A stretch of 64,000 bases of DNA from Bacteroidota bacterium (GTDB lineage: Bacteria > Bacteroidota > Rhodothermia > Rhodothermales > UBA10348): contig JAJCYP010000004.1 in assembly GCA_029262855.1 (NCBI GenBank), positions 1 through 64,000 on the forward strand, in the 5' to 3' direction. Positions within the stretch are counted from its first letter, which is position 1. The number at the start of each line of letters is the position of its first letter. Shown here piece after piece: positions 34,606 to 42,597 of this stretch. Under the pieces are notes generated by a model, which was not told the origin of the DNA, made no database searches, and saw only the letters and a program-made list of their open reading frames with translations. Made by a program: the position numbers and the translations under genes.

Positions 34606-35718
34606 CTATATCTCTACGACTGCTCTCGCGGCATGCTTGCGTCCTGCGGGAGTGAGTTCAAGGAGCGGCCCACTCCGAGCCACGAGCCCGTCGGACATCG
34701 CGGTCTTGACGGCCTGGGTTGCGAACGCCGGCTCCCATCTGAGGTGATGCGTGAGGTGGTCCTCGCGGCACTCTTCTGCGGCTTCAGGAAGCCCTTCGTG
34801 GGAAAGGAGGTGGACCGTCAGCATCTTGGTGGCAAACGTCCATCGCTGCCTGGTTCTGCGCCGCTGCCGGGCCACATAGCCCTTGTCGGGCGCGAGCAAC
34901 CACGTGAAAAAGAAGGCGACTCCCACCATCGTAGCCATGGCACCTCCGATTGAGGCGTCCAAGGCGTGCGCCATCCAGTAGCCCGCGACGGCTGATCCGG
35001 CACCGATCAGTGCGCTCAGCACCAGCATGACCGACAGCCTGTCCGTGAGCAGATAGGCGGCCGAGGGAGGTCCGACCATCAAGGCCACCACGAGAATCGA
35101 TCCCACGGCATCGAACGCGCCCACCGCCGTCACCGACACCAGACCCATGAGCAGGTAGTGGATGAGGACGGGCATCAGGCCCAGGGCCGCCGCCAGACCG
35201 GCGTCGAACGTAGCCACCTTCAGTTCCTTGAAGAAGATGACGATGAAGAGGATATTGACCACCAGGACGCCCGACATCAGGTAGAGGGAGCGCGGACCGA
35301 TGTCCTGGCCTCCTACAACCAGGCGGTCAAAGGGGGCGAAGGCCAACTCGCCCAGGAGGACGGCATCGATATCTAGGTGAACGTCGCCCGCGTATTGGGC
35401 GATCAGAATCACACCGACGCTGAACAGGGCCGGAAATACGATGCCAATGGCGGCATCTTCCTTGATGAGTCGCGTGCTGCTGATCATCTCGACCAGCGCG
35501 ACGGTGAGCACTCCGGTCAACGTAGCGCCAGCAATCAGGAGAGGCGAGGCCAGATCGGAGGTGGCGAAGAAGCCCAGCACGATACCGGGGAGAATCGCGT
35601 GGCTGATGGCATCGCTCATCATCGACATCTTCCTGAGAACCAGAAAGACGCCGGGCAAGGCGCAGGCGGCCGCCACGACCGCGGCAATCAGTTGTATTTC
35701 GAGTTGGGCCTGGATCAT
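34606..35718 (-). CDS. Metal ABC transporter permease with C-terminal winged helix (second permease)
   Basis: A 370-residue protein. The N-terminal 280 residues form an ABC-3 family permease of zinc/manganese/iron importers, with motifs SDAISHAILPGIVLGF and GSILVVALMVGPPSAAYLLT. The last 80 residues are hydrophilic and fold-like a winged helix: helices around TKMLTVHLLSHEG and QAVKTAMSDGLV, then the wing LELTPAGRKHAARAVVE, which resembles the DtxR N-domain end. The start at 35718 is seven bases after the stop of the first permease and preceded by GAGG. An extension to 35784 would overlap that gene. It pairs with the other permease and the ATPase. Confidence 0.88.
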   Translation of the reverse strand: MIQAQLEIQLIAAVVAAACALPGVFLVLRKMSMMSDAISHAILPGIVLGFFATSDLASPLLIAGATLTGVLTVALVEMISSTRLIKEDAAIGIVFPALFSVGVILIAQYAGDVHLDIDAVLLGELAFAPFDRLVVGGQDIGPRSLYLMSGVLVVNILFIVIFFKELKVATFDAGLAAALGLMPVLIHYLLMGLVSVTAVGAFDAVGSILVVALMVGPPSAAYLLTDRLSVMLVLSALIGAGSAVAGYWMAHALDASIGGAMATMVGVAFFFTWLLAPDKGYVARQRRRTRQRWTFATKMLTVHLLSHEGLPEAAEECREDHLTHHLRWEPAFATQAVKTAMSDGLVARSGPLLELTPAGRKHAARAVVEI

Positions 35719-35725
35719 CCTCGAC

Positions 35726-36862
35726 TCACGCGGTCCTCCATTCGGACGGGTTCTCGTGAGCCAGCATGCGCGCTCGATCGGCACCCACGGCGGTCAAGGC
35801 CCATCGCGTGGCATCGATCCGCTGCACGTATCCACGGTCCTCCAGCAACCTGAGATTTCGCGTGGTGGCACCACGAGGGAAACTCATCGCGTCCAGCACC
35901 CGACGATCGTGAGGGTATTCGGCCGAGTCATGCTGTGTGGCCAGCAGGAAGAGGTCCATCAGGACAGCATCCATGCGCAGGCGGCGGCCGGCGCGCCATG
36001 CCCTGAGACGCGACCACACCATGCCCCGGTTCGGAGCCAGAAGCAGCGATACCGCGACAATTGCGCTGACTGCCACGACAATGGTTGGGCCCGTGGGGAG
36101 ATTGGCCTTGGCGCTACTGAGCGCCGCGCCCGTTACCCCTGCGACGGCACCGAACAGGCCTGACAGAATCACCATGCGCCCCAGCCTGTCGGTCCACTGG
36201 CGGGCCGCGGCCGCGGGCGAAATGATCATCGCGCTCATCAGGACCACTCCCACGGTCTGCAAACCGATGACAATCGAAATCACGAGCAGGGTGGTCAGAC
36301 CAATGTCCAGGCGCCTGATTGGAAATCCGATGCTTCGGCCAAAGTCGGGATCGAACGAGAGCACCTTGAACTCTTTCCAGAACACGGCCACGCCGGCCAG
36401 GGCCAGAGCGGCGATAGACGCCATGGTGATCACGTCGCTGACGCGCAAAGAGGCCGCCTGTCCAAACAGATAGGTGTCCAGCCCTGCCTGATTGGCGTCC
36501 GGCCGCTTCTGAATAAACGTGAGCAGGACGAGCCCGAACCCGAAGAAGACCGATAGCATCATGCCCAGAGCGCTGTCATATTTGATCCGCGACGTCTCAG
36601 TCACGGCCAGAATGAGCAGCGTCCCCAGCCACCCAGCAATGGCGGCTCCCAGGACGAGGACGAGCGGTGCCTTGGACCCCGTCAGAAGAAAGGCCAGCGC
36701 AATGCCGGGCAGTGCGGCATGCGAGATGGCATCTCCCAGCAGGCTCTGTCTCCGGAGGACGGCAAACGCACCCAGGGCCCCACTGGACATCCCGAGAATG
36801 GCGGCTCCCAGCGCCACGACGCGCAGGGTGTAGTCAGAAAACAGATCGATAAGAACGTCCAT
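35726..36862 (-). CDS. Metal ABC transporter permease with C-terminal winged helix (first permease)
   Basis: A 378-residue protein. An ABC-3 permease domain (about 1-290) has LGDAISHAALPGIALAF, FKVLSFDPDFGRSIGFP and MSAMIISPAAAARQW. A C-terminal region of about 80 residues (MDAVLMDLFLLATQHD..., RGATTRNLRLLEDRGYV, WALTAVGADRARMLAHENPSEW) has the helix-turn-helix plus LT..G...A wing pattern of DtxR/MntR-type repressors but lacks their metal-binding and dimerisation domain. It is six bases after the ATPase stop. Having two permeases suggests a heterodimeric membrane channel, as in the TroCD and MntCD systems. Confidence 0.88.
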   Translation of the reverse strand: MDVLIDLFSDYTLRVVALGAAILGMSSGALGAFAVLRRQSLLGDAISHAALPGIALAFLLTGSKAPLVLVLGAAIAGWLGTLLILAVTETSRIKYDSALGMMLSVFFGFGLVLLTFIQKRPDANQAGLDTYLFGQAASLRVSDVITMASIAALALAGVAVFWKEFKVLSFDPDFGRSIGFPIRRLDIGLTTLLVISIVIGLQTVGVVLMSAMIISPAAAARQWTDRLGRMVILSGLFGAVAGVTGAALSSAKANLPTGPTIVVAVSAIVAVSLLLAPNRGMVWSRLRAWRAGRRLRMDAVLMDLFLLATQHDSAEYPHDRRVLDAMSFPRGATTRNLRLLEDRGYVQRIDATRWALTAVGADRARMLAHENPSEWRTA

Positions 36863-36868
36863 CTTGGG

Positions 36869-37684
36869 TCAGTTTCTCGATGGCTCCCGCGACCGTGACA
36901 CGCCGCCGAGTCTTTCCGGCAGCGGCCCCCGGTTAGCGATGGGCGGTGACCCCGCTGGTGCGCCGACGAATCCAACACGACCCCCGTACGTCTTTCGGAG
37001 GTTCTCCTCCGTGAACACGTCCCCGACGGGACCACTGGCGAGTCGGCGGACATTGAGGAGTAGCACTTCGTCGAAATATTCCGGGACGGTCTGCAGGTCA
37101 TGATGAACCACCACAACCGTTTTTCCGTCGGAGCGAAGCTCCCTCAGAAGCGCAATGATGGCCCGTTCCGTCGTGGCGTCGACACCCTGAAACGGCTCGT
37201 CCATCAAGTAGACGTCAGCATCCTGGACCAGTGCCCGAGCCAGGAACACACGCTGCTGCTGTCCACCCGAGAGCTGGCTGATCTGCCGATCCGCATGATC
37301 GGCCATCCCGACTTTTTCCAGGGCATGCAGCGCCTTCGTCCTGTCGGCTCGTCCCGGGCGCCTGAACCAGCCAATCCGCCCGTAGAGGCCCATCGTGACC
37401 ACATCCAGGACGTTGGTCGGAAAATCCCAGTCTACAGAACCGCGTTGCGGCACGTAGCCCACGCGTCGTTGCTGGCTGGCGAATGACTTGCCGTAGATCA
37501 GGATCTCGCCGGCGGCTGGTTTGACCAGACCGAGCACGGCCTTGATGAGCGTGGTCTTTCCCGCACCGTTGGGGCCGACGATAGCCATCAGGACGCCTTC
37601 CGGGACGATGAGGTCAATGTCCCAAAGCACCGGGCGCTCCCGGTAGGCCACGGTCAGGTCTCTGACCTCAACGGCTGCACTCAT
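36869..37684 (-). CDS. Metal ABC transporter ATP-binding protein
   Basis: A 271-residue ATPase. Walker A is [10 protein letters not shown], the signature LSGGQQQR, and Walker B with catalytic glutamate is DVYLMDEPF, followed by the H-loop in VVVHHDL. Size and sequence fit the ZnuC/MntB/TroB family. It overlaps the binding-protein stop by four bases (ATGA) and precedes the first permease. The final 15 residues after GPLPERLGG are probably an unstructured tail. Confidence 0.93.
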   Translation of the reverse strand: MSAAVEVRDLTVAYRERPVLWDIDLIVPEGVLMAIVGPNGAGKTTLIKAVLGLVKPAAGEILIYGKSFASQQRRVGYVPQRGSVDWDFPTNVLDVVTMGLYGRIGWFRRPGRADRTKALHALEKVGMADHADRQISQLSGGQQQRVFLARALVQDADVYLMDEPFQGVDATTERAIIALLRELRSDGKTVVVVHHDLQTVPEYFDEVLLLNVRRLASGPVGDVFTEENLRKTYGGRVGFVGAPAGSPPIANRGPLPERLGGVSRSREPSRN

Positions 37685-38640
37685 AACCCTGCAGGTGTAA
37701 TCAGACCGGCTACAATCGTATCAATATTCGAACGCACCATGCCGGCGTACGTGCCGGCCGCCGTTCCCGGCGCTCCGAGCGCGTCGCCAAAGAGCGTCCC
37801 CCCGATCCGAACCTCATAGCCCCTTGATCGGACTGCGGCGCGAACCGCCTCGATTCCGCGCGGAGAGACAGACGATTCCATAAAGAGAGCAGGGACCCGC
37901 CTCGATGCGACGAAGTCGGCCAGCCCGGCCACGTCGGCGGTACCGGCCTCGGCCGCCGTTGACAGTCCCTGAAGCCCATTAACTTCGAAGCCGTAGGCGC
38001 GCCCGAAGTAGCCGAAGGCATCGTGCGAGGTAACCAGAACCCGGGACTCAGGAGGCAACTCGGCAACGCGCTGCCTGACGTATTGGTCTGCCTCGGCGAT
38101 CTCCTCCGCAAACGCCTGGGCATTCGCGCGGTAGAGATCAGCACTGGTCGAATCGATGGAAGCCAGGTCCTCGGCGGCCCTCAGCGCCGCCAGCCCCCAC
38201 AGGCCCGCGTCAAACCAGATGTGCGGATCGTAGTTGCCCGTGAAGTAGGCCGATTCCAACAGGGACGTCTCCGGTACGGCGTCAGACACGGCAAACGCGG
38301 GAATGCGGAGAGACGACATCTGCTCGAAGATCTCTCCCATCTTCCCTTCCAGATGCAGCCCATTGTAGAAGATCACGTCCGCGGACGACATCCGGGACAC
38401 ATCTCCCTCAGATGCCTTGTAGAGATGGGGATCCACGCCCGGGCCCATCAGACCCGAGACGATGACGCGGTTTCCTCCAACCTCCTGCACCAGCTCCGCG
38501 ATCATGCTGGTGGTCGCGACCACCCTGATCTGTCGCCCCGAAAGATCCATCCCGCCCGTGCCCGCCGGTGCGCATCCGGAAAGGACGATCGGCAGAAACA
38601 TGGCGGCCGCGGATACGGCCGCGAGCGTTCTCTTTAGCAT
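37681..38640 (-). CDS. Metal ABC transporter substrate-binding lipoprotein (TroA/ZnuA family)
   Basis: A 319-residue cluster A-I solute-binding protein. The lipoprotein signal ends in LSGC. Counting from a GTG one codon upstream, likely metal ligands are H73 (DPHLYKAS), H141 (DPHIWFD), H207 ([15 protein letters not shown]) and D287 (LFGDAL). That H/H/H/D set is found in TroA- and zinc-type proteins, while manganese-specific PsaA types use Glu at the third position. There is no His-rich loop as in ZnuA. The DtxR/MntR-like palindrome upstream instead suggests manganese or iron regulation, so the metal is uncertain. It is the first gene of the four-gene operon. Confidence 0.92.
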   Translation of the reverse strand: MLKRTLAAVSAAAMFLPIVLSGCAPAGTGGMDLSGRQIRVVATTSMIAELVQEVGGNRVIVSGLMGPGVDPHLYKASEGDVSRMSSADVIFYNGLHLEGKMGEIFEQMSSLRIPAFAVSDAVPETSLLESAYFTGNYDPHIWFDAGLWGLAALRAAEDLASIDSTSADLYRANAQAFAEEIAEADQYVRQRVAELPPESRVLVTSHDAFGYFGRAYGFEVNGLQGLSTAAEAGTADVAGLADFVASRRVPALFMESSVSPRGIEAVRAAVRSRGYEVRIGGTLFGDALGAPGTAAGTYAGMVRSNIDTIVAGLITPAGL

Positions 38641-38654
38641 CACATCGTTTGATT

Positions 38655-38670
38655 TTTAGCCTAGACTAAA
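38655..38670. promoter_or_regulatory. DtxR/MntR-type operator before the metal transporter operon
   Basis: TTTAGCCTAGACTAAA is a 16-bp palindrome broken only at one symmetric pair. The half-site TTTAG-C/T-CT matches the general DtxR/IdeR/MntR operator form (TTAG...CTAA). It lies 14 bases upstream of the binding-protein ATG on the minus strand, where it would overlap the promoter or transcription start. A metal-bound repressor here would shut off uptake when metal is sufficient. Confidence 0.65.
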
Positions 38671-38709
38671 CCTCAACGACCAAGGGTCTCGCGTGATCCC
38701 GGCAGGCAA

Positions 38710-38740
38710 CCGTGTTTGCTGCCTAGTTCTGCCTAGTTCT
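38710..38740. repeat. Short tandem duplication at a gene end
   Basis: TGCCTAGTTC is followed by another TGCCTAGTTC, an 11-bp tandem duplication (about 38719-38740) overlapping the stop codon of the TolB-like gene. Each copy contains TAG on the minus strand, so the duplication supplies a second nearby stop. It is probably a replication slip. Confidence 0.45.
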
Positions 38741-39887
38741 GTCCGAACCCGAGGTCCACGTCCTGGGGCTCCTCCACCCAGTCAGCAACGAAGACATTTG
38801 TGTCCGCCGACTCGGCTCGAGACCCATTGCGGTTGGATGAAAAGACAAGCTTCGATCCGTCGGGAGAGAACATCGGAAATGCGTCAAACGTCCCCGAATG
38901 AGTGATCTGCTGCAGTTCGCCGGTCTCGAGGTCCGTCATGAATATGTCGAACATCCGCCCCCCGGCTTCCAGAGAGTGGTGGTTGGTCGCAAAGAGTATC
39001 CGATGGCCATCGGGATGGAAGAACGGTGCCCAGTTCGCCCCAGCCAGGTTGGTTACCTGACGTACATCGGATCCGTCGATATCGGCAACGAAGATGTTGA
39101 GTTCACTCGGCTCAACCAGACCGTCGGCCAGCAGCTGCCGGTACACGTCTCCGCGCTCTCCTTCCGGGCGATCGGCTCGCCATACAATCTGCTGGGAATC
39201 GGGCGAGAAGAAGGCGCCTCCATCGTACCCAAGCGTGTCGGTCAACTGTAGCAGGTCACCAGTGGCGATCTCATAGCGCCACAACTCGAGGTCACCTGAC
39301 CGCGTGGACGTGAAGATCACGTACTTCCCATCCGGGGACACCGTGGCCTCGGCATCGTAGCCCGGGCCGCCAATCAAGATCTCCAGGTTCTGACCGTCGG
39401 CATCGGCTACGTAGATGTCGTAGTCGCCAAAGACGGGCCATACGTAGCGACCGCGACCGAACATCGGCGCGATGGGGCACGAGTCGCCGCCACCGTGGGT
39501 GGAGGCAAAAATAACACGGCCATCCGGGAGGAAGTAGGAGCAGGTGGTCCGACCGGTGTCGGTCGAGACCAGATCGTACTGGTCACCGCTCGCGCGGGGG
39601 CTCCCGTCAGCGTTCATGACGAAAATCTGGTCACAGCCCTGGGAGGTCAGTTCGTTCCACTCGGACTGAAAGACCAGCTCGGTGCCGTCCGGATTCCAAT
39701 AGGCCTCTGCGTTATTGCCGCCGAATGTGAGCTGCGTCACGTTGCGAAGATGGGTCTCGCCGGCGAACCGGAGACTGTCGGAGGCGGCATCGTAGCCGCG
39801 GTCCATCGGGGCGCGGCCGTCGCATCCTGCAAAGACAATGAATAAGAGAAACAGGCCGAACCGTGCCGCGCGAAAGCAGGTAAGCAT
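38733..39887 (-). CDS. TolB-like beta-propeller lipoprotein
   Basis: A 384-residue lipoprotein with signal MLTCFRAARFGLFLLFIVFAGC. The body is a propeller of PD40 repeats: WNPDGTELVFQSEW, VSPDGKYVIFTSTR, FSPDSQQIVWRAD, FHPDGHRILFATN and FSPDGSKLVFSSNR. Alternating segments such as NIFVADIDGSDVRQVTN are typical of TolB-family proteins. There is no TolB N-terminal domain and no Pal or tol genes nearby, so it is not TolB itself. The start at 39887 is fixed by the lipoprotein signal. It is divergent from the thioredoxin gene and lies upstream of, but separate from, the metal transporter. Confidence 0.85.
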   Translation of the reverse strand: MLTCFRAARFGLFLLFIVFAGCDGRAPMDRGYDAASDSLRFAGETHLRNVTQLTFGGNNAEAYWNPDGTELVFQSEWNELTSQGCDQIFVMNADGSPRASGDQYDLVSTDTGRTTCSYFLPDGRVIFASTHGGGDSCPIAPMFGRGRYVWPVFGDYDIYVADADGQNLEILIGGPGYDAEATVSPDGKYVIFTSTRSGDLELWRYEIATGDLLQLTDTLGYDGGAFFSPDSQQIVWRADRPEGERGDVYRQLLADGLVEPSELNIFVADIDGSDVRQVTNLAGANWAPFFHPDGHRILFATNHHSLEAGGRMFDIFMTDLETGELQQITHSGTFDAFPMFSPDGSKLVFSSNRNGSRAESADTNVFVADWVEEPQDVDLGFGQN

Positions 39888-39905
39888 TCCAGATCCTTCG
39901 TAGTG

Positions 39906-39925
39906 GTTTTTGGGGAGCCAAAAAC
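39906..39925. repeat. Palindrome in the divergent TolB-like / cnoX control region
   Basis: GTTTTTGG (39906-39913) and CCAAAAAC (39918-39925) are perfect 8-bp inverted repeats around GGAG. They sit between divergent starts 73 bases apart. It could be an operator for both genes, and the TTTTTGG arms could also act as -33 elements in each direction. Confidence 0.4.
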
Positions 39926-39960
39926 TACAACCAGACCTAATGCACGGACGGTGAATAACC

Positions 39961-40770
39961 ATGCCACTTGACGTAACGGACTTCCAGACGGAAGTCCTCG
40001 ATGCCTCCCAAAACACACCAATCCTGGTCGATTTCTGGGCGCCCTGGTGCGGCCCCTGCCGAACTCTGGGGCCGATCCTCGAAAAACTCGACGCCGAGGC
40101 CAACGGTGCCTGGAAACTGGCCAAGGTCAATACGGACCAGATGCCGGAGGTCTCCGCTCAATTCGGGATCCGCGGTATTCCGGCGGTCAAGATGATCGTC
40201 GACGGCGAGGTGGTGGACGAGTTCACCGGTGCACTGCCCGAGTACGCGGTGAAGCAGTGGCTGGAAAAGGCGTTGCCTTCAGAGACTGCCAACCGGGTAG
40301 GTGAAGCCGAGGCCGCCCTTCTTGCCGGCGACACGGTCCGGGCGGAAGAGGCGCTTGAGGCCGCCCTGATCGATGAGCCGACGAACGCGGCCGCATCTGC
40401 GCTTCTTTCCCGCCTCGTGGTCTTCCGGGATCCGCAGCGGGCACTCGGCCTGGCGGCGAATGGCATGTCGGGCGAGGCCGTCCACGTGCAGATGTCGGAG
40501 GCCGTCCGGGCGTTGGTCCAGGTAATGGAAACGCAGGAGACGGACCTTCCGCTGGAAGACGGAGCAGAGCACGCTGCACGCGCGCTCGGGACCTTGAGGG
40601 CTCAGGATCTGGAGACGACCATTCAGTCACTCCTCGCACTGCTGCAGACCAACCGGTATTACCACGACGATTTCGCCCGAAAGGCCGGCGTGGCGCTGTT
40701 CACGGTCCTGGGGCCGGAGCACGAGATCACGCGGAAGCATCGTCGGACGTTCGACATGTGGCTGTACTAG
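39961..40770 (+). CDS. cnoX: Thioredoxin-fold chaperone/oxidoreductase of the CnoX (YbbN) type
   Basis: A 269-residue protein. The thioredoxin domain (about 1-107) has the full active site WCGPC (C30 and C33) and the cis-proline loop GIRGIPAVKM. The rest is a TPR-like helical domain (about 110-265), starting RVGEAEAALLAGDTVRAEEALEAAL. This two-domain plan is that of YbbN/CnoX, a holdase that protects proteins during oxidative stress. E. coli CnoX has SXXC instead of CXXC and lacks normal reductase activity; the intact CXXC here suggests redox activity as well. It stands alone on the plus strand. Confidence 0.88.
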   Translation: MPLDVTDFQTEVLDASQNTPILVDFWAPWCGPCRTLGPILEKLDAEANGAWKLAKVNTDQMPEVSAQFGIRGIPAVKMIVDGEVVDEFTGALPEYAVKQWLEKALPSETANRVGEAEAALLAGDTVRAEEALEAALIDEPTNAAASALLSRLVVFRDPQRALGLAANGMSGEAVHVQMSEAVRALVQVMETQETDLPLEDGAEHAARALGTLRAQDLETTIQSLLALLQTNRYYHDDFARKAGVALFTVLGPEHEITRKHRRTFDMWLY

Positions 40771-40801
40771 GACCGGCCCGGCCGGCCAGCCAAGGCCTGA
40801 C

Positions 40802-42586
40802 TCAGGCCGCCGCTTCCTGATCCTTGTACTGCAGCTCGTAAAGCCTGCGATAGAGCCCATCGATCGCGAGCAACTCCTGGTGATTGCCGTGCTCCCGAAT
40901 CACGCCCCGGTGCATGACCAGAATCTGGTCGGCATGCTGAATCGTGGACAGACGATGCGCAATCACGATGGACGTCCGGCCCTCCATCAGACGCTCAAGC
41001 GCAGACTGGATGGCATGCTCGGTTTCGGTGTCCACGCTGGATGTGGCCTCATCCAGGACCAGCACCTTCGGATCGAACGCCAGGGCCCGGGCAAACGACA
41101 GCAGCTGGCGCTGGCCGTGGGACAACGACATGCCGCGCTCCCGAACATCCTGATCGTATCCGTCCTTCAACCGATTGATGAACCTATCGGCACCGATCTC
41201 AGTCGCGGCCGCCACAACCTGCTCGCGGCCCACGCCATCCGCCCCCAGGGAGATGTTCTGTTCCACCGAACCGCTGAATAGAAATACATCCTGCAGAACG
41301 AGTCCGATGCGTGAGCGAAGGTCTGAGAGACCGTAGTCGCGGATGTCCACCCCATCGACCAGGATCTGACCCTGCTGGATGTCATAGAACCGTAGCAGCA
41401 GGCTGATGATCGTGGTCTTGCCCGCGCCCGTCGCGCCCACGATCGCGACAATCTGTCCGGTGGTCGCCTTGAAGGACACATCGCGCAGGATCCAGTTGGG
41501 CTCCTCACCCGAAGTGTCGTAGGCGAACCAGACATTCCTGAACTCGATTTCCCCGCGAATCGCCTCCATCTGGGCGGGCTCATCCTTCTCGGCCAGGGAA
41601 TCGTCCTTGTCCAGAAGGCCAAAGATCCGCTCCGCGCCTGCCATGGCTGACTGGAGCGTATTGAACTGGTCAGACAGGTTTCGAATGGGCTCAAAGAACC
41701 GCCGGGCGTACTGGATAAACGCAATCAGCACACCGAGGGTCAGCGTCCCGCCCATGGCACTCAACCCACCAAACCAGATCACCAGGCCGAGTGCCGAGGA
41801 GGCAATGATGTCGATGGCCGGCCAGAAGAGCGCGAAATAAAAAATGGTCTTGATGTGGGCCGCCCGGTGGTCGTCGTTGATCCCGGTGAACCGCCGAGAC
41901 TCCTCAACCTCACGCGAGAACATCTGCACGATGCGCATGCCCGTGATGTGCTCCTGGAGGAAGGAGTTCAGGCGCGCGACCTGCTTTCGGGTGTCCCGGT
42001 AGGCATCCCGAACCTTTCGCTTGAACCAGAACGTGGCGTACAGCATCACCGGGACCACGGCCAGCGTGACAACGGCCAGCACCCAGTTCAGGGAGAACAT
42101 GAACCAGGCGATGAAGATGATCCGGAACGTGTCCCCGAGAATGGTGACCACTCCGGCCGACAGCACCGTGCTCAGCGACTCGACATCGCTCGTCACACGG
42201 GTGATCAGTCTTCCCAGCGGCTGCCTGTCAAAGAACCTGAGCGGCTGCCCGAAAATGTGCCCGTGAACGCGGGTCCTCAGGTCGAAGATGGCTTGCTGTC
42301 CGATCCACTGCGTGAGGTAGGCATTGACGAAGGAGAGGACGCCCTCGCCCAGCAGCACCAGCACGAGTATGCCGATCATGCCGTTGAGTCCGTCCAGATC
42401 GCCCGGGACGATGTGCCGGTCGATGGTGACCTGCACGAGCTTCGGAATGAGCGGCCCGAGAAACGCGGCGGTCATCACCGTCACGAAAGCCAGCAGCACC
42501 CAGCCTTTGTAGGGGATCAGCAGCCGGATGATGCGACGGAGCAGTTTGCCGTCGATCCCCTCTTTTTTCTTTTCGGTATCGCTCAC
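40802..42586 (-). CDS. ABC exporter half-transporter, consensus-site subunit
   Basis: A 594-residue type IV exporter subunit with a six-helix membrane domain (about 15-320) and an ATPase domain (about 345-590). Walker A is VGATGAGKTTI and Walker B is VLVLDEATSSVD with catalytic glutamate. The signature is LSHGQ, a variant of LSGGQ. The preceding gene encodes a partner with LSGGQ but Asp in place of the catalytic Glu. This complementarity is that of heterodimeric exporters such as TM287/288 or LmrCD. It is downstream of the partner by 11 bases. The substrate is unknown; drugs or lipids are usual. Confidence 0.9.
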   Translation of the reverse strand: MSDTEKKKEGIDGKLLRRIIRLLIPYKGWVLLAFVTVMTAAFLGPLIPKLVQVTIDRHIVPGDLDGLNGMIGILVLVLLGEGVLSFVNAYLTQWIGQQAIFDLRTRVHGHIFGQPLRFFDRQPLGRLITRVTSDVESLSTVLSAGVVTILGDTFRIIFIAWFMFSLNWVLAVVTLAVVPVMLYATFWFKRKVRDAYRDTRKQVARLNSFLQEHITGMRIVQMFSREVEESRRFTGINDDHRAAHIKTIFYFALFWPAIDIIASSALGLVIWFGGLSAMGGTLTLGVLIAFIQYARRFFEPIRNLSDQFNTLQSAMAGAERIFGLLDKDDSLAEKDEPAQMEAIRGEIEFRNVWFAYDTSGEEPNWILRDVSFKATTGQIVAIVGATGAGKTTIISLLLRFYDIQQGQILVDGVDIRDYGLSDLRSRIGLVLQDVFLFSGSVEQNISLGADGVGREQVVAAATEIGADRFINRLKDGYDQDVRERGMSLSHGQRQLLSFARALAFDPKVLVLDEATSSVDTETEHAIQSALERLMEGRTSIVIAHRLSTIQHADQILVMHRGVIREHGNHQELLAIDGLYRRLYELQYKDQEAAA

Positions 42587-42597
42587 ATCAACCGGGG

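Noticed and set aside
38733..39887. TolB of the Tol-Pal system
   Set aside because: It is a lipoprotein with PD40 blades only; it lacks the TolB N-terminal domain and any tol or pal neighbours.
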